Origin: Maricurvus nonylphenolicus
GTDB taxonomy: Bacteria > Pseudomonadota > Gammaproteobacteria > Pseudomonadales > Cellvibrionaceae
DNA: 64,000 nucleotides
NCBI RefSeq assembly: GCF_042854845.1
Contig: NZ_AP031498.1
Span: 4,712,001-4,776,000, forward strand
Reading direction: 5' to 3'
The notes beneath the pieces were generated by a model. That model had not been told where the DNA came from, made no database searches, and saw only the letters and a list, made by a program, of their open reading frames with translations. The translations under genes and the position numbers were made by a program. This document shows, one piece after another, positions 27,574-36,551 of this stretch (within the stretch, counting starts at the first letter, position 1; each line of letters starts with the position of its first letter).

Positions 27574-28482
27574 ATGATTTCGCTCAAGCAACTCACCTAC
27601 GCCCTAGCTGTGGAGAAAACCCTGCATTTTAAAAAGGCCTCAGAAGCCTGTGCCATATCACAATCGGCACTCAGCACCGCGCTGACAGAATTGGAAAAGC
27701 AGCTGGGATTTCAGATATTTGAGCGCGATAACAAGAAGGTACTGGTAACGCCCTTGGGGAAACGGTTTCTGGAAAAGGCCCAGAAGATCAAGCTGGATGT
27801 GGATGACCTGTACCACATGGCCAATGCCAATAAAGCGCCATTGTCTTACCCGATGACCGTTGGTGTAATCCCAACCATTGGCCCCTATTTACTGCCAAAA
27901 GTCTTACCCCTATTGAATCAGGAATACCCAAATCTTGAGCTTACCCTGGTAGAAGAACAATCCCATGTTCTAGTAGACATGGTGCGCAAAGGGGAGATAG
28001 ATACCGCCATTCTCGCCCTGCCTTTTGCCTGTGATGGCTTGCTGACCTTCGAGTTCTGGCAGGAGGATTTTTATTGGGTCACCGATATAGACGACCCCTT
28101 GGGTAAACATACACAGATCAGTAGCGATGAGATACAACAGCGCAAGCTGATGTTATTAAAAGACGGGCATTGCTTAAAAGACCATGCCTTGTCGGCCTGC
28201 CAACTTTCGGATCAATCCCCATTGATTAACTTTAACTCCACCAGCCTAACCACACTGATACAAATGGTCGCCGGCAAAATGGGGACGACGCTGGTGCCGC
28301 AAATGGCCCTGGATCAGCTGGTGGGGGTTGAGATGCCCATCCAGGTGGTTCACCTTAAGGATCCCGGCCCACACCGTAAAATTGCCTTTATCGCCCGTCC
28401 TAACTTTGTCGATATCAAGAGCGTAGAGCTGCTGATGCAACTGTTTAAATCGGCATTAGGCATGCAGTGCATAGAGAATTAG
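27574..28482 (+). CDS. oxyR: OxyR hydrogen peroxide-sensing LysR regulator
   Basis: LysR family regulator of 302 residues. It carries the OxyR redox pair Cys200 and Cys209 in KDGHCLKDHALSACQ, equivalent to Cys199/Cys208 of the E. coli protein. The N-terminal helix-turn-helix (LHFKKASEACAISQSALSTAL) is complete. Peroxide would form the disulfide and turn on antioxidant genes. The catalase-peroxidase gene starts 136 bases downstream on the same strand, so a direct regulatory link is likely. A 14-bp perfect palindrome overlaps its stop codon. Confidence 0.95.
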   Translation: MISLKQLTYALAVEKTLHFKKASEACAISQSALSTALTELEKQLGFQIFERDNKKVLVTPLGKRFLEKAQKIKLDVDDLYHMANANKAPLSYPMTVGVIPTIGPYLLPKVLPLLNQEYPNLELTLVEEQSHVLVDMVRKGEIDTAILALPFACDGLLTFEFWQEDFYWVTDIDDPLGKHTQISSDEIQQRKLMLLKDGHCLKDHALSACQLSDQSPLINFNSTSLTTLIQMVAGKMGTTLVPQMALDQLVGVEMPIQVVHLKDPGPHRKIAFIARPNFVDIKSVELLMQLFKSALGMQCIEN

Positions 28483-28492
28483 AACGTTCTAA
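28479..28492. promoter_or_regulatory. 14-bp perfect palindrome at the oxyR stop, upstream of katG
   Basis: TTAGAACGTTCTAA overlaps the oxyR stop and lies about 127 bases before the katG start. It could be an operator or a chance palindrome. It does not match the spaced ATAG/CTAT pattern of OxyR sites. Confidence 0.35.
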
Positions 28493-28618
28493 AAAACTAA
28501 ACATGACCATCAACATTTCGAACTTTTGATACCCCGTTAAGGACTCTACTCTGAAAGGGCTTACAACAACGATATGACAGCCCTTGTCATTGCCCTACCC
28601 GGAGAGGAGCCCACTACG

Positions 28619-30820
28619 ATGCTTAAAAAATCAAGGTTCAAAAAATCCAACATCAGCGCAGCCATTGCCGGTGCCGCTGTTATTCTCGTGACTGGTGCCG
28701 CCAGTGCCACCCCCATGGGCGCACCGACTAACAAATTTTGGTGGCCAGAAAAACTCGATATGGACGCCTTACGTGCCCACGATGCACGGTCCAACCCATA
28801 CGGCGCAGACTTTGATTATGCCGCCGCCTTTGCCAAAGTCGATTACAAGGCCTTAAAAGCCGATATTGAAAAAACACTGACTGACTCACAGGACTGGTGG
28901 CCTGCTGATTGGGGCCATTATGGCGGTTTGATGATTCGTATGGCGTGGCACAGCGCCGGTACCTATCGAACCCTGGACGGTCGCGGTGGTGCCGATGGCG
29001 GCCAACAGCGCTTTGATCCCCTCAATAGCTGGCCGGATAATGTCAGCCTCGATAAAGCCCGCCGCCTGCTATGGCCAGTGAAACAAAAATACGGCCGCGC
29101 TGTATCCTGGGCCGACCTGATGATTCTCGCCGGCAATGTCTCGCTGGAATCCATGGGTTTTGAAACCCTGGGCTTTGCCGGTGGCCGTATTGATGACTGG
29201 GAGGCCGATGAAGTCTACTGGGGTAAAGAACAAAAATGGCTCGACAACAAAGAGCGCCTGAAAGACGGCAAGCTGGAAAAGCCGCTGGCAGCGATGCAAA
29301 TGGGGCTTATCTACGTTAACCCCGAAGGCCCTAACGCCAATATGGACCCGCTGTCTGCCGCGCAAAATATGCGTGAATCCTTTGGCCGCATGGCAATGAA
29401 TGATGAAGAGATTGTTGCCCTGGTTGCCGGTGGTCACACCCTGGGTAAAGCTCACGGTGCCCGCAAAGGCAAATGTATCGGCCCCGAGCCTGGTGCCGCG
29501 CCCATTGAAGCCCAGGGCTTTGGCTGGAAGAACAAGTGTGGCAAAGGCCACTCTGAAGACACCATGACCAGCGGCCTGGAAGGCGCCTGGACCCAAACCC
29601 CCACCGGCTGGTCGATACTCTACCTGGATAACCTGTTCCGCTTTGAATGGGAACAACACCAGAGCCCCGCAGGTGCTCATCAGTGGCGCCCCTCTGACAA
29701 GTCCTTACACAACTTGGTGCCAGACGCACACATTGAAGGCAAACGTAATCCACCGGTGATGTTTACCACTGACCTTGCACTTAAAAAAGATCCCGGCTTC
29801 CGCAAAGTCGCTGAGCGCTTCTGGAAAAATCCCAAGGCGTTTGATGAAGCCTTCGCTCGCGCCTGGTTCAAACTGACCCACCGCGATCTGGGCCCACGTG
29901 CACGTTACGTCGGCACTGAAGTGCCCGAAGAAGTTTTCATCTGGCAGGATCCGGTGCCAAAGGGCAACAGCATCCGCGACAAAGATGCCGCCAAGTTGAA
30001 AAAGGCGATTATGAAATCGGGGCTGTCAGTACAGGAACTGGTGCGCACGGCCTGGGCCTCGGCTTCAACCTATCGCGGCTCGGATATGCGCGGTGGCGCT
30101 AACGGTGCTCGCATACAACTCGCGCCACAAAAAGACTGGTCCGTGAACGATCCTGCTGAACTGAAAAAAGTACTGGATACACTGCGTGAGATTCAGAAAG
30201 ACAGCAAGAAGGATGTCTCGCTGGCCGACCTGATTGTTTTAGGTGGTAACGCCGCTATCGAGAAGGCAGCCAAGGATGCAGGGTACAAAATAACTGTACC
30301 GTTTAACGCCGGTCGCGGTGATGCCAGCCAGAAAATGACCGATGCGAAATCCTTTGCCTTACTGGAGCCCACAGCGGATGCCTTCCGTAACTACTACACA
30401 AATGAGGCCTACGATTCACCGGCCAATATGCTAGTGGATAAAGCTGACCTGCTGACACTCACAGTGCCCGAAATGACCGTACTGATTGGCGGCATGCGCT
30501 CACTGGGAGCCAATACAGGCGGTACTAACCACGGTGTCTTCACCGACAAGCCAGGCACCCTCAACAATGATTTCTTCGTTAATCTGCTGGATATGTCTAC
30601 TGTCTGGAGCAAGCAGGGCGATGGTATGTATGAAGGTAAAGACCGTGCCAGCGGCAAGCTGAAGTACACCGCGACACCGGTTGATCTGATCTTTGGATCA
30701 AACTCTGAACTGCGTGCGATTGCTGAGGTATATGCCTCAAGCGATGGTGGCGAGAAGTTTGTAAATGACTTTGTTGCCGCCTGGGTGAAAGTGATGAATT
30801 TGGATCGTTTTGATCAGTAA
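28619..30820 (+). CDS. katG: catalase-peroxidase with export signal
   Basis: Bifunctional heme catalase-peroxidase, 733 residues from the chosen ATG. That start follows GGAGAGGAG by 9 bases; the ATG at 28574 lacks such a site. Active-site residues are Arg107, Trp110 and His111 (IRMAWHS), Tyr232 and Met258, which with Trp110 would form the Met-Tyr-Trp adduct. The proximal His is His273 (GGHTLG). The first 31 residues (basic start, then IAGAAVILVTGAASA) look like a Sec signal peptide, so the enzyme is probably periplasmic, unlike most KatG. It lies directly behind oxyR and is closed by a strong hairpin. Confidence 0.96.
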   Translation: MLKKSRFKKSNISAAIAGAAVILVTGAASATPMGAPTNKFWWPEKLDMDALRAHDARSNPYGADFDYAAAFAKVDYKALKADIEKTLTDSQDWWPADWGHYGGLMIRMAWHSAGTYRTLDGRGGADGGQQRFDPLNSWPDNVSLDKARRLLWPVKQKYGRAVSWADLMILAGNVSLESMGFETLGFAGGRIDDWEADEVYWGKEQKWLDNKERLKDGKLEKPLAAMQMGLIYVNPEGPNANMDPLSAAQNMRESFGRMAMNDEEIVALVAGGHTLGKAHGARKGKCIGPEPGAAPIEAQGFGWKNKCGKGHSEDTMTSGLEGAWTQTPTGWSILYLDNLFRFEWEQHQSPAGAHQWRPSDKSLHNLVPDAHIEGKRNPPVMFTTDLALKKDPGFRKVAERFWKNPKAFDEAFARAWFKLTHRDLGPRARYVGTEVPEEVFIWQDPVPKGNSIRDKDAAKLKKAIMKSGLSVQELVRTAWASASTYRGSDMRGGANGARIQLAPQKDWSVNDPAELKKVLDTLREIQKDSKKDVSLADLIVLGGNAAIEKAAKDAGYKITVPFNAGRGDASQKMTDAKSFALLEPTADAFRNYYTNEAYDSPANMLVDKADLLTLTVPEMTVLIGGMRSLGANTGGTNHGVFTDKPGTLNNDFFVNLLDMSTVWSKQGDGMYEGKDRASGKLKYTATPVDLIFGSNSELRAIAEVYASSDGGEKFVNDFVAAWVKVMNLDRFDQ

Positions 30821-30841
30821 TTACTGACATCACCAGCAAAT

Positions 30842-30872
30842 AAAGGCGATAGCTATAATGGCTATCGCCTTT
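30842..30872. terminator. bidirectional terminator after katG
   Basis: AAAGGCGATAGC (30842-30853) and GCTATCGCCTTT (30861-30872) form a perfect 12-bp stem with a 7-base loop. A-rich and T-rich flanks make it usable for katG and for the convergent gene at 30883. Confidence 0.85.
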
Positions 30873-30882
30873 AAGTTGTGCC

Positions 30883-31944
30883 TTACGGATGAGTCACTTT
30901 TAACATCCGATCTCCAATAAAGGAGCCGATATACCAAGTCTCTCCCACCTCCTGAATAACTGTACCCGCGCCCATGGGAGCTCCATGTTGCTCCAGTAAT
31001 TCACGAGATTGCATAGTTTCGGGATCCAACTCAACAACGCTAAACTTACCCGGACAGGCTTTGGTGCCATCGCTCAAACACAAACGTAAATCCCCCACGC
31101 TAAAATCATGGGAAGCGATTAATAATTTACCGTTATCACCCCACTGACTATTATCCGGATGCTGAACCTCTGCCTCACTCACTAACTGGCGATTGTGCCA
31201 GTCAAATTTAGTGACCGTTGATGCAGCCCAGGCATTGATAAACAGGTAACGACCATCAGCAGAAATTTGTATGCCGTTGGGGTAATCTGAACTGTAACCT
31301 TCCACCTGACTGAACTTGCCATCCTGCCAATGCAACAGGTAACCAGGATTTAACCCGATTAATGCCAAGCCTTCTTTCCAACTCATGGTACCCACTTGGG
31401 CGTCTGGTTTATCGAACATATGAGTAGCGACAAAGCCGCCGTCGGGTAATGCCACGACATCATTGAGGAAAGAACCGGCAGGCGCCTCGGCGCAGCCTTT
31501 CCAGGTAATACGATAACCAGACTCTTCGCTCAGAACCTCGTAGAATTCTATCGCCTCGCGCTCGCTGTGATTGACCACCAACAGTTGCTGTCGGCCATCG
31601 GCTCTGGTGGAAAGATGGATGCCGTGTGGAGCCAGATAATCCCCAGGGGGTTGGCTGCAGGATTTATCCCCCCAGAGTTCTTCACCTTCAACAACACTGT
31701 GGGACAATTTCTGTCTGCGGTCAGTGTCCACGTGTAACAGCGATAAATGGCCATAGACCTCGCCGTGGTTTTGCTCCATCTCACTAACCATCAGTGTTTT
31801 GCCGTCAGCCAGCAGTTCCATATCTTCCGGGCTCTGCCAGCCACACAGAGGTTGTTTATCCCCAACAGAATCACAATGGGTGATCCGTGCAGATTCATCC
31901 ACACAACCGCAAAGTAACAGGGCGACAAATAAGTAACGTTTCAA
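30883..31944 (-). CDS. SMP-30/gluconolactonase-like lipoprotein
   Basis: Beta-propeller protein of about 353 residues. The frame extends to 32007, but TTG 31944 is the better start. GGAGATGCCAGC precedes it and it directly encodes a lipoprotein signal (KRYLFVALLLCGC, Cys13 as modified residue). Repeats include PEDMELLADGKTLMVSE, FLNDVVALPDGGFVATH, YPNGIQISADGRYLFIN and the metal-site-like NDVV and NG segments. These match the SMP-30/paraoxonase/lactonase fold. A hydrolase acting on lactones or esters in the envelope is plausible. It is convergent with katG and precedes nothing obvious on its own strand. Confidence 0.82.
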   Translation of the reverse strand: MKRYLFVALLLCGCVDESARITHCDSVGDKQPLCGWQSPEDMELLADGKTLMVSEMEQNHGEVYGHLSLLHVDTDRRQKLSHSVVEGEELWGDKSCSQPPGDYLAPHGIHLSTRADGRQQLLVVNHSEREAIEFYEVLSEESGYRITWKGCAEAPAGSFLNDVVALPDGGFVATHMFDKPDAQVGTMSWKEGLALIGLNPGYLLHWQDGKFSQVEGYSSDYPNGIQISADGRYLFINAWAASTVTKFDWHNRQLVSEAEVQHPDNSQWGDNGKLLIASHDFSVGDLRLCLSDGTKACPGKFSVVELDPETMQSRELLEQHGAPMGAGTVIQEVGETWYIGSFIGDRMLKVTHP

Positions 31945-32044
31945 GCTGGCATCTCCATATTGTTGTGCAGGCAAATTGTTTAGGCGTGCCAAGCCTACCA
32001 TAAGCACAATTCCAACAAGAAGGTCATCCTAGGCCAAAAATAAC

Positions 32045-32944
32045 TTATCGAGCACTTAACTCTTTCCAGTAACTTAATCCCAACCCCGCAGTCTTGGTAA
32101 TTTTCAATCGCAGATTTTCAGTAAAGCTTGCACTAGCATCGGGCTCAAAAATATTATGCAGTTGTCGGCGCAAAGCGCGGGTATGCTCACGGATACGTTG
32201 TTTTCTGGATAAATTGCGGGTGCGATTTTCCATAATAAAATTGCCGCGGTTTTTACCCCTAACCAACAAAGCAGATTCCGGGCTACCAACCTTATTTGCA
32301 TTGGCGGCCACATAGCGAATAGCAAACCCTATACGGCGGTCATCACTGGTATTGGCATCAGAGCCATGCACCAAACGGTAATGGTGTAATGACATCTGTC
32401 CCGGCTGCAACTCCATATACACCTGTTTGCTTTCATCGAGATTATCAGCAGGAATTTCCTGGCCGCGGGTTAACAGATTGTCTTTAGCGTAGGTATTTAC
32501 CTGTTCCAGAATTTTTGTATGGCTACCCGGCTCAACTTTCATGACGCCGGATTCTGCCGTGGCAGGGCTAAGTGCCACCCAGGCGGTAATGACATCATCG
32601 GCCTCTACTCCCCAATAGGCGGCATCCTGATGCATGGAGACATAACTCATACTGCCGGCCTCCTTGGTAAACAGTTGGGTCATATAACAGAGGATATCCG
32701 GCCCCAATAATGATTCCACCGCATCGAGAATTTTAGGGTGATGTACCAACTCATCGGCCCAGTCGTACAGCAGGTAACTCTTATTACACTGCAGACGACC
32801 CAGTGGATGACCTTGCATTTTTTCGCCGCCTTCAAGCTCTGCCCTTAAGCGGATAGCATCTTCACGGCCTAAAACATCAACGGGAAACAGGCAACCCTGT
32901 TGCTGATAGCGCTCGATTTGTTCCTGAGTTAAATGGTGGGACAT
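32045..32944 (-). CDS. PhyH family Fe(II)/2-oxoglutarate dioxygenase
   Basis: Phytanoyl-CoA dioxygenase-like protein of 299 residues. The iron-binding facial triad is His105-x-Asp107 (YVSMHQDAAYWG) and His193 (HYRLVHGS), with Arg203/204 (DDRRIGFAI) for 2-oxoglutarate. LSPATAESGVMKVEPGSH is the typical double-stranded helix motif. It would hydroxylate an unknown substrate. Overall similarity is to the bacterial PhyH proteins common in marine bacteria rather than to the human enzyme. It lies upstream of, and on the same strand as, the lipoprotein propeller gene. Confidence 0.9.
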   Translation of the reverse strand: MSHHLTQEQIERYQQQGCLFPVDVLGREDAIRLRAELEGGEKMQGHPLGRLQCNKSYLLYDWADELVHHPKILDAVESLLGPDILCYMTQLFTKEAGSMSYVSMHQDAAYWGVEADDVITAWVALSPATAESGVMKVEPGSHTKILEQVNTYAKDNLLTRGQEIPADNLDESKQVYMELQPGQMSLHHYRLVHGSDANTSDDRRIGFAIRYVAANANKVGSPESALLVRGKNRGNFIMENRTRNLSRKQRIREHTRALRRQLHNIFEPDASASFTENLRLKITKTAGLGLSYWKELSAR

Positions 32945-32994
32945 CTCTCTCTTTCTCCTATTGTTTTTGATATAGAGTCTTACTACTCAGCTCA

Positions 32995-33336
32995 TTAGTT
33001 AAGCAGCACTGTTACCGTTGCCACAGCGCCGAGTAGACTGAGGCCCAGCATTATCGCCAGGGCAGCCAGCCTCTCACGACTACCGCCATCGGGGTCCATC
33101 CGGGTAAACAACATGGCGTAGAGGTTTCCCGCCATAAAGCCCCAGGTCAACAGCATCAGTAACTGGCTTAACAGCTGCTCCAGCGTCAGGGCGCTATAGA
33201 TCAACAGTCCACAGGCCAGGTAATCATCCAGCGATAGGGGCCAGTATTTGTTGGTGCGGATAACCACTAGGGTTTCCCCAGTGATCAACACCGCTGCAAC
33301 CAGCAACGCGTAATAAGGCAGATACATTTCCAGCAT
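32995..33336 (-). CDS. small membrane protein of unknown function
   Basis: Protein of 113 residues with four hydrophobic segments: YYALLVAAVLITGETLVVI, YLACGLLIYSALTLEQLL, LLMLLTWGFMAGNLYAMLF and LAALAIMLGLSLLGAVATVTVLL. No family is recognised. It precedes the PhyH gene by 50 bases on the same strand and is divergent from a TetR gene, so a TetR-controlled pair with PhyH is likely. Confidence 0.72.
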   Translation of the reverse strand: MLEMYLPYYALLVAAVLITGETLVVIRTNKYWPLSLDDYLACGLLIYSALTLEQLLSQLLMLLTWGFMAGNLYAMLFTRMDPDGGSRERLAALAIMLGLSLLGAVATVTVLLN

Positions 33337-33467
33337 TACCAGATCTCTCCTAACGATGTCTAAATCTCAACTATGGAAACATTGTTACCCTATTTTTCAG
33401 AAGTGTCAATAGATCACTTTTCAGCCAGTTCAAGTGGGGCTTTGATTTACTCATCGCAAGCCCTAAT

Positions 33468-34100
33468 ATGCGCCCTATGAATACGACTTCTCGCACCACA
33501 AAAGCGGCTCACAAAACCGACGGCCGCACCATAAATGCCAACACCCTGGAAAAGCTGCGCACCACCATTCTTGGGCTCTTCGCCGAAGCGCTTTATCAGG
33601 ATGTGGGGATTCGTACCATTTGTGAAAGGGCCAAAGTCAGTACCCAGACGGTGTACAAGTACTTTGGCAACAAGGAAGAAATTCTCTACGCCTGTATTAA
33701 ACAGGATCTTGACGGCTTAAATGCCTCCCTTATAGAGGCCGCCAGCCATCACTGCAATCGTATCGACCAAGTGCGTGTGGTGCTGGAAACCTGGTGTAAT
33801 TTTTATTTCGATAACCCCAGTATTGCCCGTATCGTATTTTTAAATATCCCCCAGGCCTACTGGGTGGGAGAACGCCAGTTTGTGCAATCGGCACTGCACG
33901 ATGCTCTCAATCAACAGGTTGAAGCAGGCCAACAAGCTGGAGATCTGTGGGATCAAATCCCTGCAGAATTACTTAATGAAATGGCTATAGGTGCAGGCCA
34001 CAGGTTAATGATTCGCTGGCTGACCTCCGATGAGATCAGCGCAGAGGAAGTGCGAACTAGTTATATTGCCGGAGTGTTGCAACTGATCACTCCAAGGTAG
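33468..34100 (+). CDS. TetR family transcriptional regulator
   Basis: Regulator of 210 residues. The helix-turn-helix is VGIRTICERAKVSTQTVYKYFGNKEEIL in outline (about residues 45-72). The C-terminal part is a helical ligand domain. A second possible ATG lies at 33477 (residue 4). It is divergent from the membrane protein–PhyH genes over 131 bases, the usual arrangement for a local repressor. No clear palindrome was identified in that gap. Confidence 0.9.
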   Translation: MRPMNTTSRTTKAAHKTDGRTINANTLEKLRTTILGLFAEALYQDVGIRTICERAKVSTQTVYKYFGNKEEILYACIKQDLDGLNASLIEAASHHCNRIDQVRVVLETWCNFYFDNPSIARIVFLNIPQAYWVGERQFVQSALHDALNQQVEAGQQAGDLWDQIPAELLNEMAIGAGHRLMIRWLTSDEISAEEVRTSYIAGVLQLITPR

Positions 34101-34135
34101 CACCTATCCTAGCCTTATATTCATCGAATGGGTCA

Positions 34136-34897
34136 TTATTTTTGCCCAAGATAATGATCAATGATTGTATGAAATTCCCCAGCTTGCTTTAGCTCTGAGA
34201 CTTTTTCGCATACTTGGCCCACTAAACCACCTTCAGCCAACCAGGAATCAGTAACCGCCAAATGAAGATATAAATCCGACACGAACTGACCTTTCTGAAC
34301 CTGGCCTTCTACCCCCAATCTTTTCGACAAGAACTCAACATGATCCCAACTCATAATGGCCGCATCTATCCTGCGGGATACTACAGATTTAAACATGTTT
34401 TCGGCATCCTGAAACTTAAGCCTTTCCGCAGTAGGCACACCGGCTTTCTGCAAGAAACCTCTACCAGAATTCCAAATGCCAACACGATACTTATCTAGAT
34501 CGTAGATCTTACCGGGAATCAATTGTGTATCTGAGTGCCAAATAAGGTACACCTTAGATACAAAAAGCGGATTGGGACATACCGTTAGAATCTCAGGGTA
34601 ATCTTCAATGGTGATATTTCGTAGTACTAGAACCGCTGTCGCATCAGCACGGTTATTGATAATCTCAAATAACGTTCGCGACTCAGGGATTAAGCGGGTA
34701 TGCGCCTCGACCCCAAGGCTAGAAAAAACAAGGCTGACTATATCCGGGAGAACCCCTTTGGCAACCCCATTTACCCTATATGAAAATGGCTCAATACTTC
34801 CACCCTGGACATAACGAACCGATAGCGGCTCTGCAGAGACCAGAGGTGATAACAATACAATTAGCAAGGGCCAGGCTAGTAGCTTCATCTTAGGCAA
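34136..34897 (-). CDS. periplasmic solute-binding protein, family 3-like
   Basis: Exported protein of 253 residues with a signal peptide (LLAWPLLIVLLSPLVSA). The mature part starts EPLSVRYVQGGSIEPFSY and shows the two-lobe family 3 pattern (GVLPDIVSLVFSSLG, KYRVGIWNSGRGFL, SVVSRRIDAAIMSWDHVEFL). These bind amino acids or other small ligands. There is no ABC permease or ATPase nearby, so it may serve a distant transporter or a sensor. A 68-bp conserved element at 35053-35120 lies about 155 bases upstream, oriented toward this gene. Confidence 0.85.
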   Translation of the reverse strand: MPKMKLLAWPLLIVLLSPLVSAEPLSVRYVQGGSIEPFSYRVNGVAKGVLPDIVSLVFSSLGVEAHTRLIPESRTLFEIINNRADATAVLVLRNITIEDYPEILTVCPNPLFVSKVYLIWHSDTQLIPGKIYDLDKYRVGIWNSGRGFLQKAGVPTAERLKFQDAENMFKSVVSRRIDAAIMSWDHVEFLSKRLGVEGQVQKGQFVSDLYLHLAVTDSWLAEGGLVGQVCEKVSELKQAGEFHTIIDHYLGQK

Positions 34898-35444
34898 AAA
34901 AGTACACTGTCAATTAAAGAATCTACAAAATTATAGGTCATATTTAACCCTGAAACCTTGCTTCCAGAGCTTACGGCTGAAGTACTTTCAATAGACGATT
35001 CCCGAAAAATTATCAATGCTGAATATCAAAGAGCTCTATCGAGAAATCAGTGTAGATTAACTGTTATTTACAACCTATCCAATGACTATAACAAGCGAAT
35101 AAATAGGTATTAACATGCACTCTAGACAGCCGAAAATTTAAACATGTGACAGAAGCAGGTTTAGATATCCGGATATGCAACTTTAGACAATGGATAAGGA
35201 TTAAACTACCGACTATATTGATAACGAGAAATCGAATATTTATATAATCATATACATATTATTTTTACCAATTATGCCAAAAACACCTCTATTACCATAG
35301 ATTCGTATAAGATGAGATATTTAATCTGGAAAATTAAGGATCATACTTCAAAGATAATTGTAGACTTTCTATACCCATCATCACTTAACCTTATATAGAC
35401 CACATAAATGAAAAATAAATTCGAGAATATATTTAAAGCCATCC
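34898..35444. other. 547-base AT-rich intergenic region
   Basis: No gene is supported. It carries copy A of the 68-bp conserved element. A short + strand stretch at about 34965-35060 (PELTAEVLSIDDSRKIINA in one frame) looks coding-like but has no start or end and no recognised relative. The rest is AT-rich with no clear hairpin. Confidence 0.6.
35053..35120 (-). promoter_or_regulatory. 68-bp conserved element, copy A
   Basis: TAGATT-N18-ATCCAATG-N17-AATAGG with a closing TGCAC, at the same spacing as copies B and D. Just beyond it on the minus strand TACACT is placed as a -10 box. The downstream gene is the solute-binding protein at 34136-34897. It is the most diverged copy. Confidence 0.6.
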
Positions 35445-36206
35445 TTAATATGAATTTTTAAATCGTATAGGCCCGCCGTATTTTTGGACTGCTTTATCTA
35501 AATACCAAGAAAACTTTGCAGCTATATTCTCATGGCGAAAATGTAGAACAAAATACATATCTACATTTCCTAAGGCTATTTTCTGAATTTCAACATTTAA
35601 TTGATCAAGTTTTAACATATCCCTAGAAGCCCATAGATTGAAATTTGTGGCCACAAATGCATCGATTCTTCCAGCAGCTAACATTTTCAACCCTTGCTCA
35701 GTACTTGCCACAGCAATTGGGTTAGATAAATTGTATTTATCCAGCAATATTTCAATAGTTCCACCGCGGTAATAACCAAGATTAAAGTCAAGTACCTGCG
35801 GATTATCTGAAAGCTCAATAAAGTATGATTTATCTTTACTCCACAACTCAATCTCAGCCTTAGCAATCACTACAGGGATAAGAATCGCCTCTTCTAACCG
35901 ATTACGATAGAGCGCCTTGGAAACACCACATATACCATCAATACTTCCTTGCTTTAATTCTGCGATACTTCTCAGTTCAGGATAAGACATCAGATTAATA
36001 CTAATGCCAAGATCAGCTTGCACTTCTGAGAGTATATTCTGCCCCCATTGATGATAAGGAGATGAAACCTTTAAAGGGCATGCTATATGAAGAGTATTTG
36101 CAGATGCAGTAATACAACTAAACGCAATTAAAAGAGTATTTGATATTAAAAAAATACGACGGATACTGTATATACCGAGTAAATCAGGGACGCCAAATAT
36201 AGACAT
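35445..36206 (-). CDS. periplasmic solute-binding protein, family 3-like (second copy)
   Basis: Exported protein of 253 residues. A longer leader (RRIFLISNTLLIAFSCITASA) ends near residue 36, and the mature part starts NTLHIACPLKVSSPYHQWG. Features include SIDGICGVSKALYRN and LKMLAAGRIDAFVATNFNLW, matching the family 3 binding fold. It is AT-rich and only weakly similar to the protein at 34136-34897, so the pair is an old duplication or two separate acquisitions. No transport partners are encoded nearby; a sensory role is possible. Confidence 0.78.
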   Translation of the reverse strand: MSIFGVPDLLGIYSIRRIFLISNTLLIAFSCITASANTLHIACPLKVSSPYHQWGQNILSEVQADLGISINLMSYPELRSIAELKQGSIDGICGVSKALYRNRLEEAILIPVVIAKAEIELWSKDKSYFIELSDNPQVLDFNLGYYRGGTIEILLDKYNLSNPIAVASTEQGLKMLAAGRIDAFVATNFNLWASRDMLKLDQLNVEIQKIALGNVDMYFVLHFRHENIAAKFSWYLDKAVQKYGGPIRFKNSY

Positions 36207-36425
36207 ACCAAATAACCCCGCTCGAAACCATATCCCTTTCGTATAAGAAAACTTAGATATCTACATCAGAATGATAGTTAACTATATGGATATTTTCACA
36301 AGAAACCCTATTTAAAGGATTTATAGAACTTTATATAGATGATATAGGCAGTATAGCTCTGTACAGTAACAGAGCCACTTTAAATCTGGTACAGTCCTCC
36401 AACTACGTAAATAGTAGACATAAAT

Positions 36426-36480
36426 AAGCGATTTACAGAAGAACAGATCACAGAGATTTTTAAAGTAAGATGAGGCTGGA
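36426..36480 (+). pseudogene. IS3-family transposase (orfA) N-terminal relic
   Basis: The + strand reads KRFTEEQITEIFK, then after a frameshift DEAGA. This parallels the start of IS3-family OrfA (KRFTEEQII.ILKE.EAG). The frame then decays and no orfB is present. The 345-base gap 36207-36551 holds nothing else recognisable. It lies at the edge of the 36.5-61 kb catabolic island. Confidence 0.58.
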
Positions 36481-36551
36481 GCCACAACTAAAACCCAGGT
36501 CGATACCTAAACGAAGGTGGCGAACTGCAAGCACAACTATTCGTCTGCATG

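Noticed and set aside
28490..28618. Canonical OxyR binding site before katG
   Set aside because: No spaced ATAG...CTAT quartet could be found by eye, although functional regulation remains likely from context.
29069..29680. 203-codon minus-strand frame inside katG
   Set aside because: KatG catalytic residues all lie in the + strand frame; the antisense frame has no domain.
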